This document shows positions 17,841 to 28,215 of a DNA stretch of 54,262 bases, in pieces. The DNA is from Robiginitomaculum sp. GTDB lineage: Bacteria; Pseudomonadota; Alphaproteobacteria; Caulobacterales; Maricaulaceae. Made by a program: the position numbers and the translations under genes. Below the pieces are notes generated by a model. The model was not told where the DNA came from and did not search any database. It worked only from the letters and a program-made list of their open reading frames with translations. The DNA lies in contig JAESTZ010000075.1 of NCBI GenBank assembly GCA_016763315.1, forward strand, positions 1 through 54,262. Reading direction: 5' to 3'. The number at the start of each line of letters is the position of its first letter. The stretch's first letter is position 1.

Positions 17841-18462
17841 AGTATTTATTAGTTACCACCATAAAAATGATCAAACATACAAAAATTATCTGGTGGATTT
17901 GAATAAATCTTTCGATATTTTCATTGATAAGTCAGTAAATACGAATGACATCTCAGACAGTCTTACACCACAAACCATTAGAAGAAAAATTCGTGATGAA
18001 TACCTTAAAGATTCAACAGTTACAATTTTACTCGTTGGAACAGAAACACAATACAGGAAACATATTGATTGGGAGCTTAAATCCAGCATGATTGATGGCC
18101 AAATCAATAAAAAATCCGGCATACTCGTAATAACACTACCCTCCCTCAATTGCACCTCGTGGATAACTGCCCACGCTGGCGAAAAAGAGAAAATTTATCG
18201 TGAGTTCCATAATTGGCGTGAGATTGAGACTAAATCTGCTGAAGCCCAAAACTTCTCTGCAATGCCAGAAAGGATTATTGATAATATAGTTAATCCTAAC
18301 GCAAATATATCAATAGTTCCATGGGACAGAATTGAAAACAACCCTAAGAACCTAGCTTGGTTAATTGAGGCAACTGCAAATTCCAGACGAACAAATGCAT
18401 ATGATCTTATACTTCCTATGCAAATGCGTGATTATAATCGACCGTTTGCAAGTTTCATATAA
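17833..18462 (+). CDS. ThsB-like TIR-domain protein
   Basis: A 209-residue soluble protein starting with GTG at 17833; a GGAGG at 17823-17827 with five-base spacing fixes this start. The N-terminal half is a TIR-like fold of the MTH538/ThsB type: KVFISYHHKNDQTYKNYL (strand A), FDIFIDKS (strand B), TVTILLVGTETQYRKHIDWELKSSM with W80-E81 at the place of the usual catalytic glutamate, and KSGILVITLPS. The C-terminal 80 residues have no recognised domain. Family members make NAD-derived signals or degrade NAD upon infection. Together with the overlapping membrane protein it forms an isolated two-gene module, convergent with tdh. Confidence 0.8.
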   Translation: MHKVFISYHHKNDQTYKNYLVDLNKSFDIFIDKSVNTNDISDSLTPQTIRRKIRDEYLKDSTVTILLVGTETQYRKHIDWELKSSMIDGQINKKSGILVITLPSLNCTSWITAHAGEKEKIYREFHNWREIETKSAEAQNFSAMPERIIDNIVNPNANISIVPWDRIENNPKNLAWLIEATANSRRTNAYDLILPMQMRDYNRPFASFI

Positions 18463-18489
18463 TATATAAGTAATAATCTTATAGGCTCA

Positions 18490-19512
18490 TCACCAATCCA
18501 ATATAACCTTACCGCTTTCACCGCTTCGCATTTTGTCAAATCCCGCCTGAAAATCGTCTATCGCATAATGATTGGTGATGATGCCATCGACACTCAATCC
18601 TGATCCCAACATGGCCAGCATTTTGTACCAAGTTTCAAACATTCTGCGGCCATAGATCGCCTGTATGGTCAAAGCTTTACCGACAATCGTGCCCCAATTG
18701 ACGCGCGTTTCCCCCGGTGGAATGCCGAGCATGGCGATTTTACCGCCCATCACCATGGTATCGGTCATTTGTGCAAAGGCCGGTTCGGCGCCAGACATTT
18801 CAAGCCCGACATCAAAGCCCTCGCTCATGCCCAGCTTGTACATTACATCTCGTAAATCCTCATTTGCGACATTGACCGTTCGCACATCTGCCAGATTGGC
18901 CGCCAAATCAAGGCGGGACTGGTTTATATCGGTAATCACCACATGACGAGCGCCGGCATGACGGGCAATTGCCCCTGCCATCGCACCAATTGGCCCGGCG
19001 CCGGTGATCAATACGTCCTCGCCGACCAGATCAAAGGTCAGCGCCGCATGGGTGGCATTACCAAGTGGGTCAAGGATTGCCCCGACATCATCGGACACAT
19101 GTTCAGGCAATGGCACCACGTTAAATGCCGGCAGTGCCAGATATTCGGCAAAGGCACCATCAATATTGACCCCCACCCCTTTGGTATCAGGCGAGAGATG
19201 CCATTTGCCTTCGCGGGCGGCGCGGGAGCGATCACCAACCACATGACCTTCACCGGAAACCCGCAAGCCGACCTTGTGACGGGTTACATTGCTGCCCAAT
19301 TCGACGATCTCACCCATAAACTCATGGCCGGTAATCAATGGAACCGGTACGTTTTCTTGCGCCCACTGATCCCAGTTATAGATATGAATATCAGTACCGC
19401 AAATTGCGGTTTTTCTGATCTTGATTAACACTTCATCATGGGCAGGTTTGGGCACCGGCACGTCTTGCATCCATATGCCGACCTCAGGTTTTACTTTAAC
19501 CAGTGCTTTCAT
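18490..19512 (-). CDS. tdh: L-threonine 3-dehydrogenase
   Basis: A 340-residue zinc-dependent medium-chain dehydrogenase that oxidises L-threonine to 2-amino-3-oxobutyrate with NAD. The catalytic-zinc cysteine is C38 in [14 protein letters not shown], followed by [10 protein letters not shown]; the NAD site is [16 protein letters not shown] and the acidic end of the next strand [10 protein letters not shown]. The four structural-zinc cysteines of the E. coli enzyme are absent: the lobe reads [21 protein letters not shown]. The gene starts on the last base of kbl and the two form an operon. Confidence 0.95.
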   Translation of the reverse strand: MKALVKVKPEVGIWMQDVPVPKPAHDEVLIKIRKTAICGTDIHIYNWDQWAQENVPVPLITGHEFMGEIVELGSNVTRHKVGLRVSGEGHVVGDRSRAAREGKWHLSPDTKGVGVNIDGAFAEYLALPAFNVVPLPEHVSDDVGAILDPLGNATHAALTFDLVGEDVLITGAGPIGAMAGAIARHAGARHVVITDINQSRLDLAANLADVRTVNVANEDLRDVMYKLGMSEGFDVGLEMSGAEPAFAQMTDTMVMGGKIAMLGIPPGETRVNWGTIVGKALTIQAIYGRRMFETWYKMLAMLGSGLSVDGIITNHYAIDDFQAGFDKMRSGESGKVILDW

Positions 19513-20717
19513 CAGATAACTCCCAATTCCTTGCCAACCCGCGTAAAAACAGCAATGGCAAAATCTATTTGTTCCGTGGTGTGTGCCGCCGACATTTGCG
19601 TTCGGATCCTTGCTTCGCCTTTTGGCACAACCGGAAATGAAAACCCGATCACGTAAATGCCTTGCTCTAGCAATTTTGCCGCCATATCTTGCGCCAATTT
19701 TGCGTCCCCTAACATTACCGGAATTATCGGATGTTCTCCGGGGGTAAGGTCAAAGCCAGCAGCACTCATACCAACCCTAAAACGCTTGGCATTGGCGAAC
19801 AGTTTCTCGCGCAATTTACCGCCATTTCTTACCAATTCCAGCGATTTACTGCCGGCAGTACATAACATTGGCGGCAGTGCATTGGAAAACAGATATGGCC
19901 TAGAGCGCTGACGCAACATATCAAGCACCTCTTTGCGACCCGACACATAACCACCAGCCGCGCCACCAAGCGCCTTGCCCAAGGTTCCGGTAAGTATGTC
20001 CACACGCTCCAGCACGCCGCAATGCTCTGGCGTACCACGACCGCCTTTGCCCATGAAACCGACAGCATGACTGTCATCAACCATGGTAATTGCACCATAT
20101 TTATCAGCCAGATCGCAAATTGCCGGCAAATTGGCAATGATTCCGTCCATCGAGAACACGCCATCGGTGGCAATGATGATGTTTCGTGCATTATCAGCAA
20201 CAGCTTCTTTGAGCTTGGCCTCAAGATCAGCCATATCATTATTGGCATAACGATAGCGTTTGGCCTTGCACAAACGAATACCATCAATGATCGAAGCATG
20301 GTTCAAACTATCAGAGATAATCGCGTCTTTAGCGCCAAACAACGGCTCGAACAGGCCGCCATTGGCATCAAAACAAGCCACATAAAGCAAGCTATCTTGC
20401 TTGCCAAAAAATTCAGATAATTCGCGCTCCAGTTTGGTATGAACGCTTTGCGTGCCACAGATAAAGCGCACCGAAGCCATGCCAAATCCGGCACTGTCCA
20501 AACCGTCTTTGGCAGCTTTTATCAGTTCAGGACTGTCAGCAAGGCCAAGATAATTATTGGCGCAAAAATTGACCACCATCGGCGGCGTTCCAGATGCGGC
20601 CTCAACGGAAATTTCCGACGATTGCCTTGTGGTAATCACTCGTTCAGATTTGGTCAATCCGGCGGCCTCGATACTGGCCAGTTCCGAAGTAAGGTGACGG
20701 TAAAATGCTTCACTCAT
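19512..20717 (-). CDS. kbl: Glycine C-acetyltransferase (2-amino-3-ketobutyrate CoA ligase)
   Basis: A 401-residue PLP enzyme that splits 2-amino-3-oxobutyrate with CoA into glycine and acetyl-CoA, completing threonine breakdown with Tdh. The pyridoxal lysine lies in [18 protein letters not shown]; the [15 protein letters not shown] and [12 protein letters not shown] motifs are typical of alpha-oxoamine synthases. The ATG at 20717 with AAGGAA upstream gives the usual MSEAFYRHL start; the open frame extends 17 codons further but runs through the leader hairpin. Confidence 0.95.
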   Translation of the reverse strand: MSEAFYRHLTSELASIEAAGLTKSERVITTRQSSEISVEAASGTPPMVVNFCANNYLGLADSPELIKAAKDGLDSAGFGMASVRFICGTQSVHTKLERELSEFFGKQDSLLYVACFDANGGLFEPLFGAKDAIISDSLNHASIIDGIRLCKAKRYRYANNDMADLEAKLKEAVADNARNIIIATDGVFSMDGIIANLPAICDLADKYGAITMVDDSHAVGFMGKGGRGTPEHCGVLERVDILTGTLGKALGGAAGGYVSGRKEVLDMLRQRSRPYLFSNALPPMLCTAGSKSLELVRNGGKLREKLFANAKRFRVGMSAAGFDLTPGEHPIIPVMLGDAKLAQDMAAKLLEQGIYVIGFSFPVVPKGEARIRTQMSAAHTTEQIDFAIAVFTRVGKELGVI

Positions 20718-20729
20718 TATAGAATTCCT

Positions 20730-20770
20730 TGATGGTTTTTGGATTCGCGTTTTTACGCGATTAACCATCA
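20730..20770 (-). promoter_or_regulatory. Nested hairpin in the kbl-tdh leader, abutting the Shine-Dalgarno sequence
   Basis: On the minus strand TGATGGTT pairs with AACCATCA (8 bp) and encloses TCGCGT-AAAA-ACGCGA (6 bp, 4-base loop). The AGGAA ribosome-binding site begins directly after the outer arm, 12 bases before the kbl ATG. It may control kbl translation or serve as an operator; no known riboswitch is recognised. Confidence 0.5.
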
Positions 20771-20909
20771 GCTTACTGCCTCAATTGCAGAAGTAAAAGC
20801 CACTTACAGCAACTAGGGATTTTCAAAACAGCAAAGCAAAAAAATCTACCACTAGTTTTGAACGATTTCCCACTGGATAGTTAAGTAAAGAAACTTAGTA
20901 AAATAAAAT

Positions 20910-22058
20910 TTACAATATTAGCGACTTGCCAACCGGCAGGCGAGTTGCCCGATGAATATGAACATTCATTACCAGACCAAAGCCGATCATCATCGCCAAC
21001 ATTACGGTTCCACCATACGATATAAGTGGCAAAGGAACGCCAACTACCGGCAGTAATCCGGTAACCATTCCCACATTAACCAATACATATAACCCCAATG
21101 TCGCGGTGATACCGCTAGCCAGCATTCTTCCAAAATTCGATCTGCAGCGAATGGCTATATAAAATCCGACAATGATCACCATGAAGTATAAGCTGAGCAC
21201 ACCCATGGAGCCAAAAAACCCGAATTCTTCGCCAACCATAGTAAAGATAAAATCGGTTTGCTTTTCCGGTAGAAAATTCAAACTGGACTGACTACCATTC
21301 AAGAAACCTTTACCGTCCACACCTCCAGAGCCAAGAGCAATTTTTGATTGCAAGATATGGTAACCGGAACCAAGCGGGTCGTCTTCGGGGTTTAAAAATG
21401 TTCTGATCCGTCGCCACTGATATTCTTTAAGTCCAAACCTCATAAACAATGGCAAACCGATTACCAGAGCCAGACAACCGGCAAGAATTATTCGCCAATT
21501 CAAACCGGCCAGAAAAATCATCGAAACACCAATAGCACCGACTAAAATTGCAGTCCCCAGATCCGGTTGCTTTAAAACCAAAAACAATGGCGCAGCAACC
21601 ATGGCAAATGGCACTAGCAGATCCCGAAACCTGTTTAGTTCTCCCGACGTGTGCAAATATCGCGATAAACCTAAAACCAGTGCCAGCTTCATCATTTCCG
21701 AGGGTTGCAACCTTATTGGCCCAATATCCAGCCACCGCTGCGCACCCATCGCCGTAACACCAAAAAACTCGACCCCAAGCAGTAGAACCAGCGCCATTGC
21801 ATAAATCGGATAGGCCAGAACCATCCACACCCGTATATCAACCAGAGCCAATGCCAGCATCAAAAATAAAGCAAAAGCAAACCGAATAATATGACGAGAG
21901 GAATATGGCTCGAAACTACCACCACTTGCCGAATATAGCATTACCATTCCGATTAATGCCAAAGTACTAAGCAGAAGAACCAACAGCCAATTGATGCGGG
22001 CAATTTTATCGCCTAATGAAAGAGTAACTTCAGGGCGGGCAACTCTAAGAAAACTCAC
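20910..22058 (-). CDS. rodA: Rod-shape peptidoglycan polymerase RodA
   Basis: A 382-residue SEDS-family glycosyltransferase with about ten membrane helices that polymerises peptidoglycan strands together with PBP2 during elongation. Family marks include GAQRWLDIGPIRLQPSEMMKLALVL, the KQPDLGTAI segment, the large periplasmic loop (EYQWRRIRTFLNPEDDPLGSGYHILQS begins it) and LPLISYGG near the C terminus. It overlaps the mrdA stop by four bases and is the last gene of the mre-mrd operon. Confidence 0.95.
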   Translation of the reverse strand: MSFLRVARPEVTLSLGDKIARINWLLVLLLSTLALIGMVMLYSASGGSFEPYSSRHIIRFAFALFLMLALALVDIRVWMVLAYPIYAMALVLLLGVEFFGVTAMGAQRWLDIGPIRLQPSEMMKLALVLGLSRYLHTSGELNRFRDLLVPFAMVAAPLFLVLKQPDLGTAILVGAIGVSMIFLAGLNWRIILAGCLALVIGLPLFMRFGLKEYQWRRIRTFLNPEDDPLGSGYHILQSKIALGSGGVDGKGFLNGSQSSLNFLPEKQTDFIFTMVGEEFGFFGSMGVLSLYFMVIIVGFYIAIRCRSNFGRMLASGITATLGLYVLVNVGMVTGLLPVVGVPLPLISYGGTVMLAMMIGFGLVMNVHIHRATRLPVGKSLIL

Positions 22059-23911
22059 AGCATCTCACCGTTTTTGTTTTCTGCATCCGTAAGAGAAGCC
22101 CTTTGCTCAAGAGCGTATTTCAGTATTTTCCTTGCCCTTGGGGCGGCCACAGCCGAGCCACTGCCACCATGTTCAATAACAACAGAAATTGCGAATTGTG
22201 GTTCATCTAAAGGAGCATACCCAACAAATAAAGCATGATCCCGTAATTTCCAAGGCAGGTCTTTATTCTTACGCACCTTATCATCGCGTTCTTCTTGGCT
22301 AATACGGCGAACCTGCCCTGTTCCTGTTTTACCGGCCCAAAGAGTGTTGTTTCCATCTATACCTTTTGCCGTATAGGCTGTTCCCCACGGCTTGTTCACC
22401 ACACTGGCCATACCGTTTCTGGCAATAGCCAATGCTGTATTGGAAAAGCCGAGTTCGTTTTGCACTATCACTTGCTGCGAGGATTGATATTGCAAAGTAG
22501 GTTTGACGTTCTTACCAGTGGCAATTCTGGCGGTCATAACCGCTAGCTGAATTGGTGTGGCAGCCAAATACCCCTGCCCTATTCCGGCAATAAGTGTTTC
22601 ACCTTGCGCCCACGGCAAATCAAATCTGGCTCGCTTCCACGCCTGACTAGGCACCAGCCCAGAAGAGCCTCCACCAAGATCCAAATCGAAATTTGTACCA
22701 AACCCGAACTTCAATGCAGACTCATGAATCCGATCAATTCCCAGACGTTTGGCCAGCTCGTAAAAATATGTATCGCAGCTAACACCAATCGCTGAATTAA
22801 GGTCTATCAATCCGTGTCCTCGCCGTTTCCAACAATGAAAAACACGGTCGCCAAGTTTAATTTTTCCAGTGCAACGAATACGCTCCTTTGGATCAACCAG
22901 CCCAGCATCATAAGCTGCCATAGCCACCACCATCTTGAAACAGGAGGCCGGCGGATAACTGCCGCCAATGGCTTTATTGAATAACGGCTTGTACTCATCA
23001 GCAAGAAGCGCGTTATAATCCTTGCTCGAAATACCCTTGGCAAATTTGTTCGGGTCAAACGAAGGTGTTGAAACCAGTGCCATTAATTCTCCGGTCTTCA
23101 CATCAAGAACGCATGCCGCCCCACTAGTTCCGTCAAGAGCTTGCATGGCGATATTTTGTAACTTGCGATCCAAAGACAACCGAATTGTTTTTCCTGTGTC
23201 TGCCCGGGTTCTCACATCAGGTAATTCTCGAATTACTCTCCCCAATGCGTTGACTTCATATTTCAGTGCTCCGGGTTTTCCGCGTAGCTCAAGATCAAAA
23301 TTTCTTTCAACTCCTGTACGGCCAACCCTAAAGCCGGGGTGTCGTAATAATGGCTGATTATCCACCACTTGCCCGGGTGGAACCCGTCCTACATAGCCGA
23401 TTATATGCGCTTGCGCTTCACCTAAAGGGTAATTTCTCACCTCACCGACCTCGGGCATTATCCCCGGCAGGTCTGGCAACCACATATTTATTTTGGCAAA
23501 TGTATTCCAATCCATATTTTCAGCAACTCGTATTGGTGAAAACGGATCACGGCTGGCAAAATCTTTACGTATCTGTGCTTGTCGAGAGCTTGATAATTCA
23601 AAAAAACCTGACAACCGTGATAACAAAACATCCAGATCACCCACCTGATGAGGCATTAGTAATAAGCGAAAATTATCGGAATTAGCCGCCAGAACTCGCC
23701 CTTGCCGATCGACTATTTGCCCGCGACTAGGTACTAATAGTCGGTAATTGAACTGGTTTTCTTCGGCCAGCCCCCGATACTTGTCCGAATCTAATACCTG
23801 TAATTTATACAAACGCGCTGAAAGGCCTACGAACCCTAAAAGTCCAGCGCCACCAAAAATCAATGCCCGCCGGGTAAATCTGTTATTATATTCATCATCA
23901 GAATTATACAT
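22055..23911 (-). CDS. mrdA: Penicillin-binding protein 2
   Basis: A 618-residue peptidoglycan transpeptidase of the elongasome. Residues 14-34 form the membrane anchor; the pedestal domain follows (SRGQIVDRQGRVLA); the transpeptidase domain holds the SxxK motif as SCFK in YPPASCFKMV, SxN-type SCD in GVSCDTYFYELA, and KTGT in WAGKTGTGQV. It pairs with RodA, encoded just downstream. Confidence 0.96.
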   Translation of the reverse strand: MYNSDDEYNNRFTRRALIFGGAGLLGFVGLSARLYKLQVLDSDKYRGLAEENQFNYRLLVPSRGQIVDRQGRVLAANSDNFRLLLMPHQVGDLDVLLSRLSGFFELSSSRQAQIRKDFASRDPFSPIRVAENMDWNTFAKINMWLPDLPGIMPEVGEVRNYPLGEAQAHIIGYVGRVPPGQVVDNQPLLRHPGFRVGRTGVERNFDLELRGKPGALKYEVNALGRVIRELPDVRTRADTGKTIRLSLDRKLQNIAMQALDGTSGAACVLDVKTGELMALVSTPSFDPNKFAKGISSKDYNALLADEYKPLFNKAIGGSYPPASCFKMVVAMAAYDAGLVDPKERIRCTGKIKLGDRVFHCWKRRGHGLIDLNSAIGVSCDTYFYELAKRLGIDRIHESALKFGFGTNFDLDLGGGSSGLVPSQAWKRARFDLPWAQGETLIAGIGQGYLAATPIQLAVMTARIATGKNVKPTLQYQSSQQVIVQNELGFSNTALAIARNGMASVVNKPWGTAYTAKGIDGNNTLWAGKTGTGQVRRISQEERDDKVRKNKDLPWKLRDHALFVGYAPLDEPQFAISVVIEHGGSGSAVAAPRARKILKYALEQRASLTDAENKNGEML

Positions 23912-23919
23912 TAGTTCAC

Positions 23920-24486
23920 CTAGCTCAGCCGTCCATGATGAAAATCGTATAATCGACGGGATTGCTGGGTAGAGCGCAATAAACTGCCATAAAGTTTACT
24001 GGCCAAAGGGTAAACAAAAAACGTCGAAGCCCCCTGAGCCAGTAAATGCGCCCAGTCCACCTTCCACCCCGAAGATATAATGCCCGCCAAGGCCGCAGCA
24101 AAGACAGCCAAGATAACCATCAAGCCGAAACCTGCCCACAACATACCACTACCTCTGCCTGAAAATGCATCACTTTGCGTGGTCATTACCGCATAGGCAA
24201 ACAGATAGGTAAATGCCCATAATCCTAACGGCCCGCCAGTGAGCAAATCCTGAGTTACTCCAATACCGAACACTACAATCGGCGGCATCATCTTTGGGCG
24301 GGCCATTGCCCAGAAAAATATCGCCATCAAGGGAAATAACGGCATAGGAATATACAATTGAAAAAACCTTATCGGGGCAACATAGATCAACAACCCAGCC
24401 AGTGACACCAAGGTAGGAACACCTATCCATGCAATAAGCCCCACACGCGCAGCAACTGATGATAAACGGGTTATTCCTGTACTCAT
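23920..24486 (-). CDS. mreD: Rod-shape-determining protein MreD
   Basis: A 188-residue inner-membrane protein with about five helices. The sequence has the family pattern IPMPLFPLMAIFFWAMARP followed by GIGVTQDLLTGGPLGLWAFTYLFAYAVM. It overlaps mreC by four bases and precedes mrdA by eight, which makes the assignment firm although MreD is poorly conserved. Confidence 0.92.
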   Translation of the reverse strand: MSTGITRLSSVAARVGLIAWIGVPTLVSLAGLLIYVAPIRFFQLYIPMPLFPLMAIFFWAMARPKMMPPIVVFGIGVTQDLLTGGPLGLWAFTYLFAYAVMTTQSDAFSGRGSGMLWAGFGLMVILAVFAAALAGIISSGWKVDWAHLLAQGASTFFVYPLASKLYGSLLRSTQQSRRLYDFHHGRLS

Positions 24487-25388
24487 TGCCCCATACTCTC
24501 AGGTTCAGTATCGGCAATATTATCTTCGGCAATTTCCTGCTCAGGGGTAATCACTAATGGTCGGCTTAACACTTGCACAAAGTCAACTATGGCTAAATTT
24601 GCATATAATTTTACTTGGAAATTACCACCCTCGCGTTTTGGCGCAATAACCTCTCCCACCAACAGGCCAGATGGCAGCACTCCATCATCACCCGAAGTAC
24701 TTATTCTAGTACCAATTTTAGGCACAAAGCCCTCGCCAACATAGGTTAATTCAGGAAAGCGTGTATTATTGCCCGATATAATTGCTCTGGAAGTTGCACC
24801 TTCAAAAGTCACTGGCACTCTGGAATTCAAATCATTCAGGAATAGTACTCTGGAAGAATTCCTGCCTACAGTAACAATTCGCCCGATCATACCTTGTGGA
24901 TTAACTACAGCTTGGCCGACAACTATACCCTTGGTTCTTCCTACCCGTAACAGTCCCGAGCGAACAAACGGCCCTCTGGCCTCGGCAATCATACGGGCAG
25001 ATACTACATTAATATCGGTTTCGCCTTGCATATTGAGTAATTCTTCATAGCGCAGGATTTTACCATGCAAAGCGTGTGACAAAGCTTCCCATTGCCGTAA
25101 ATTTCGGTTTTCTTTTTCCAGCTCGCGAAGCCTAGCGGCGGAATTCCAATATGAAGAAATCCATTTTCCAGCGTTTTGCAGGCCAGACAATGGCAAGTCA
25201 ATCACTTGCATTGCCGGAGAAGCCACTTCATCGGCCACCTCACGAATACCTTCAAAAGCAATTTCATCACCAGAGCGGTTATTGACGGCCAACATGACAA
25301 CCGAGATCAAGATCAGGAAAACCAAAGAAGCTTGCGTCCAGAACCCGCGCAACCATGTAAATGGACTTGTTGAACGTCGTATCGCCAT
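24483..25388 (-). CDS. mreC: Rod-shape-determining protein MreC
   Basis: A 301-residue bitopic protein: a membrane helix at about 15-34, a coiled coil at about 78-108 (WNSAARLRELEKENRNLRQWE), then the two periplasmic beta-barrel domains with VNPQGMIGRIVTVGRNSSRVLFLNDLNSRVPV. It links the cytoplasmic MreB to PBP2 outside. An acidic tail ends the protein. The gene lies 36 bases after mreB. Confidence 0.95.
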   Translation of the reverse strand: MAIRRSTSPFTWLRGFWTQASLVFLILISVVMLAVNNRSGDEIAFEGIREVADEVASPAMQVIDLPLSGLQNAGKWISSYWNSAARLRELEKENRNLRQWEALSHALHGKILRYEELLNMQGETDINVVSARMIAEARGPFVRSGLLRVGRTKGIVVGQAVVNPQGMIGRIVTVGRNSSRVLFLNDLNSRVPVTFEGATSRAIISGNNTRFPELTYVGEGFVPKIGTRISTSGDDGVLPSGLLVGEVIAPKREGGNFQVKLYANLAIVDFVQVLSRPLVITPEQEIAEDNIADTEPESMGQ

Positions 25389-25424
25389 TTAGTAAGGCTG
25401 CTCCTTCATTATTGGCCACAGACC

Positions 25425-26483
<1,059 letters not shown>

Positions 26484-26581
26484 TTATTGATCAGACCAAC
26501 ACTAGGTTATCCATATATGATTGATTTGTAGTGTTCTGCTGTGGATTGCGCTAGGGATCAAGGGCTAATCCATAACTTTAC

Positions 26582-27289
26582 TCACCTTAGACTATTTCCT
26601 TTGCTTTTCCAAGCTTTACCTAACAGCCATATAACCAACACAGCTATTGCCGCCAAAGCGAAAAATGCCATGACTAGAAATATGCTTTGCTGGCGAGAAA
26701 ACACCAATAAACCCTGACCAACGAAAGCTATAGCGATTATTTTTGGCGCTATACCAATAGCCGTACCAGTAACAAATTGAATAAATTTTGCTCTTGATAC
26801 TCCCAATGCCAAATTAACAAATATAAACGGCCCCGAAGGAACCACCCTAACTAGAAGCGATGACCAAAATCCATTTTTACTAACGAATTCAACTACTTTA
26901 TTGATTTTACCTCCGCTAAACCGCCGCAAAGGATCCGCGCCGGTCAATCGCCCAAGACAAAAATGAAGGCTGGCGGAAACCATAGTGCCAGACCATGAAA
27001 GTATTGCCCCATCAACCGAACCAAAAGCAAAAACACAAGCAGCGATCAACACAAATTGCGGCACTGCAATCATTCCCATCACAACAAAGGTCACAATTAC
27101 AGTGGGAAAACTAAAAGGGTTACCTCTTATTTCCAGAAGTAATTTCTCTATTGACTGCGCGTCCGGCGCAAAGCCGGTAAACAGCAAATACACTAAGCCT
27201 GCCAACAAGATTAAGAATATGACTAACCGCAATCGGCTAAGCCATAAGCTCATATTGGATTTGGGTGTTTGCGATGTAAGCTTCTTCAT
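26582..27289 (-). CDS. TVP38/TMEM64 (DedA-like) family membrane protein
   Basis: A 235-residue inner-membrane protein with the SNARE-associated/VTT domain: an N-terminal helix, PTVIVTFVVMGMIAVPQFVLIAACVFAFG, the re-entrant GRLTGADPLRRFSGG segment and SLLVRVVPSGPFIFVNLALGVSRAKF. Relatives move or flip lipid carriers across membranes; the substrate here is unknown. The gene overlaps miaA by four bases. Confidence 0.85.
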   Translation of the reverse strand: MKKLTSQTPKSNMSLWLSRLRLVIFLILLAGLVYLLFTGFAPDAQSIEKLLLEIRGNPFSFPTVIVTFVVMGMIAVPQFVLIAACVFAFGSVDGAILSWSGTMVSASLHFCLGRLTGADPLRRFSGGKINKVVEFVSKNGFWSSLLVRVVPSGPFIFVNLALGVSRAKFIQFVTGTAIGIAPKIIAIAFVGQGLLVFSRQQSIFLVMAFFALAAIAVLVIWLLGKAWKSKGNSLR

Positions 27290-28215
27290 TTTCCACGCTC
27301 GGATTGCAAGGGATCAACAAAGTCCCAATTATTGGCTCTACCACGCGCCCACGTCATTTGCCGCTTGGCATATCTTCGGGAATCACGTTTGGCTAAATCA
27401 CAGGCCTCAGTTAGTGAAATATCTCCGTCCAGGTATCTGCCGAGCGGCACAAACCCGATAGACTTATGCAGAGCAATTGATTGATCCTCTGATTTACTTT
27501 TGAAGGCTTTCACCTCTTCTAACGCGCCATTTTGTATCATTGCATCAAACCGGCGATTGATCCGCTCGTATAGAACATCACGATCGGGCAGCAATACCGT
27601 TCCTTGCCATTCATTAGCAGCCAATACCGGAATAGTCGTCTGTTGAAATGAAGTAAGGGTTTTACCTGTCTCCTCAAAAACACTTAAAGCCCTAATCAAT
27701 CTTTGCCGGTCAAAACCTTGAATCTTATCGGCACTAACAGGGTCCACCAGTTCAAGCTTTGTGCGCACAGCAGCTAAACTATCTTCGGCAATCAACAGTT
27801 CGATATCTAATATTGTTTGCCGGCTAATTTGCGGAATTTTCGCTAATCCCCTAGTCAAAGCCTCAAAATATAACCCAGTACCACCGACTAATATTGGCCT
27901 GTTTCCTCGGGCGATTATTTCGTTGATCAATTTTAATGCTGCCTCAAGCCATTTACCTACCGACCAGCGTTCACTTGGTTCAACAGCGCCAAATAAATGA
28001 TGGGCAATACCGGCTCGCTCTGAAATGGTCGGTAATGCCGTAAGGATTGGCAATCCTGAATAAATCTGCATTGAATCAGTATTAATAATCTCCCCGTTAA
28101 CCCGTTTTGCCAATTCAATAGCAAAATTAGTCTTTCCGCTTGCAGTCGGTCCGTAAACCAGCAAAATGGGATCAGAATTAGAAATGAAACGAACCTTCCA
28201 ATATGGTACAAACAC
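27286..28215 (-). CDS. miaA: tRNA dimethylallyltransferase MiaA
   Basis: A 309-residue enzyme that adds a dimethylallyl group to A37 of tRNAs reading UNN codons. The P-loop is VYGPTASGKTNFA, followed by the INTDSMQIYSGLPILTA loop and GTGLYFEALTRGLAKIP; the C-terminal RQMTWARG motif is also present. Its ATG at 28215 and the serB ATG at 28203 face away and overlap by 13 bases, so one of the two may start further in, or both share a very tight divergent promoter region inside each other's 5' ends. Confidence 0.94.
   Translation of the reverse strand: MFVPYWKVRFISNSDPILLVYGPTASGKTNFAIELAKRVNGEIINTDSMQIYSGLPILTALPTISERAGIAHHLFGAVEPSERWSVGKWLEAALKLINEIIARGNRPILVGGTGLYFEALTRGLAKIPQISRQTILDIELLIAEDSLAAVRTKLELVDPVSADKIQGFDRQRLIRALSVFEETGKTLTSFQQTTIPVLAANEWQGTVLLPDRDVLYERINRRFDAMIQNGALEEVKAFKSKSEDQSIALHKSIGFVPLGRYLDGDISLTEACDLAKRDSRRYAKRQMTWARGRANNWDFVDPLQSERGK

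Noticed and set aside
18943-19428. 161-codon plus-strand frame
   Set aside because: Antisense to the conserved tdh gene; no start signal and no domain.
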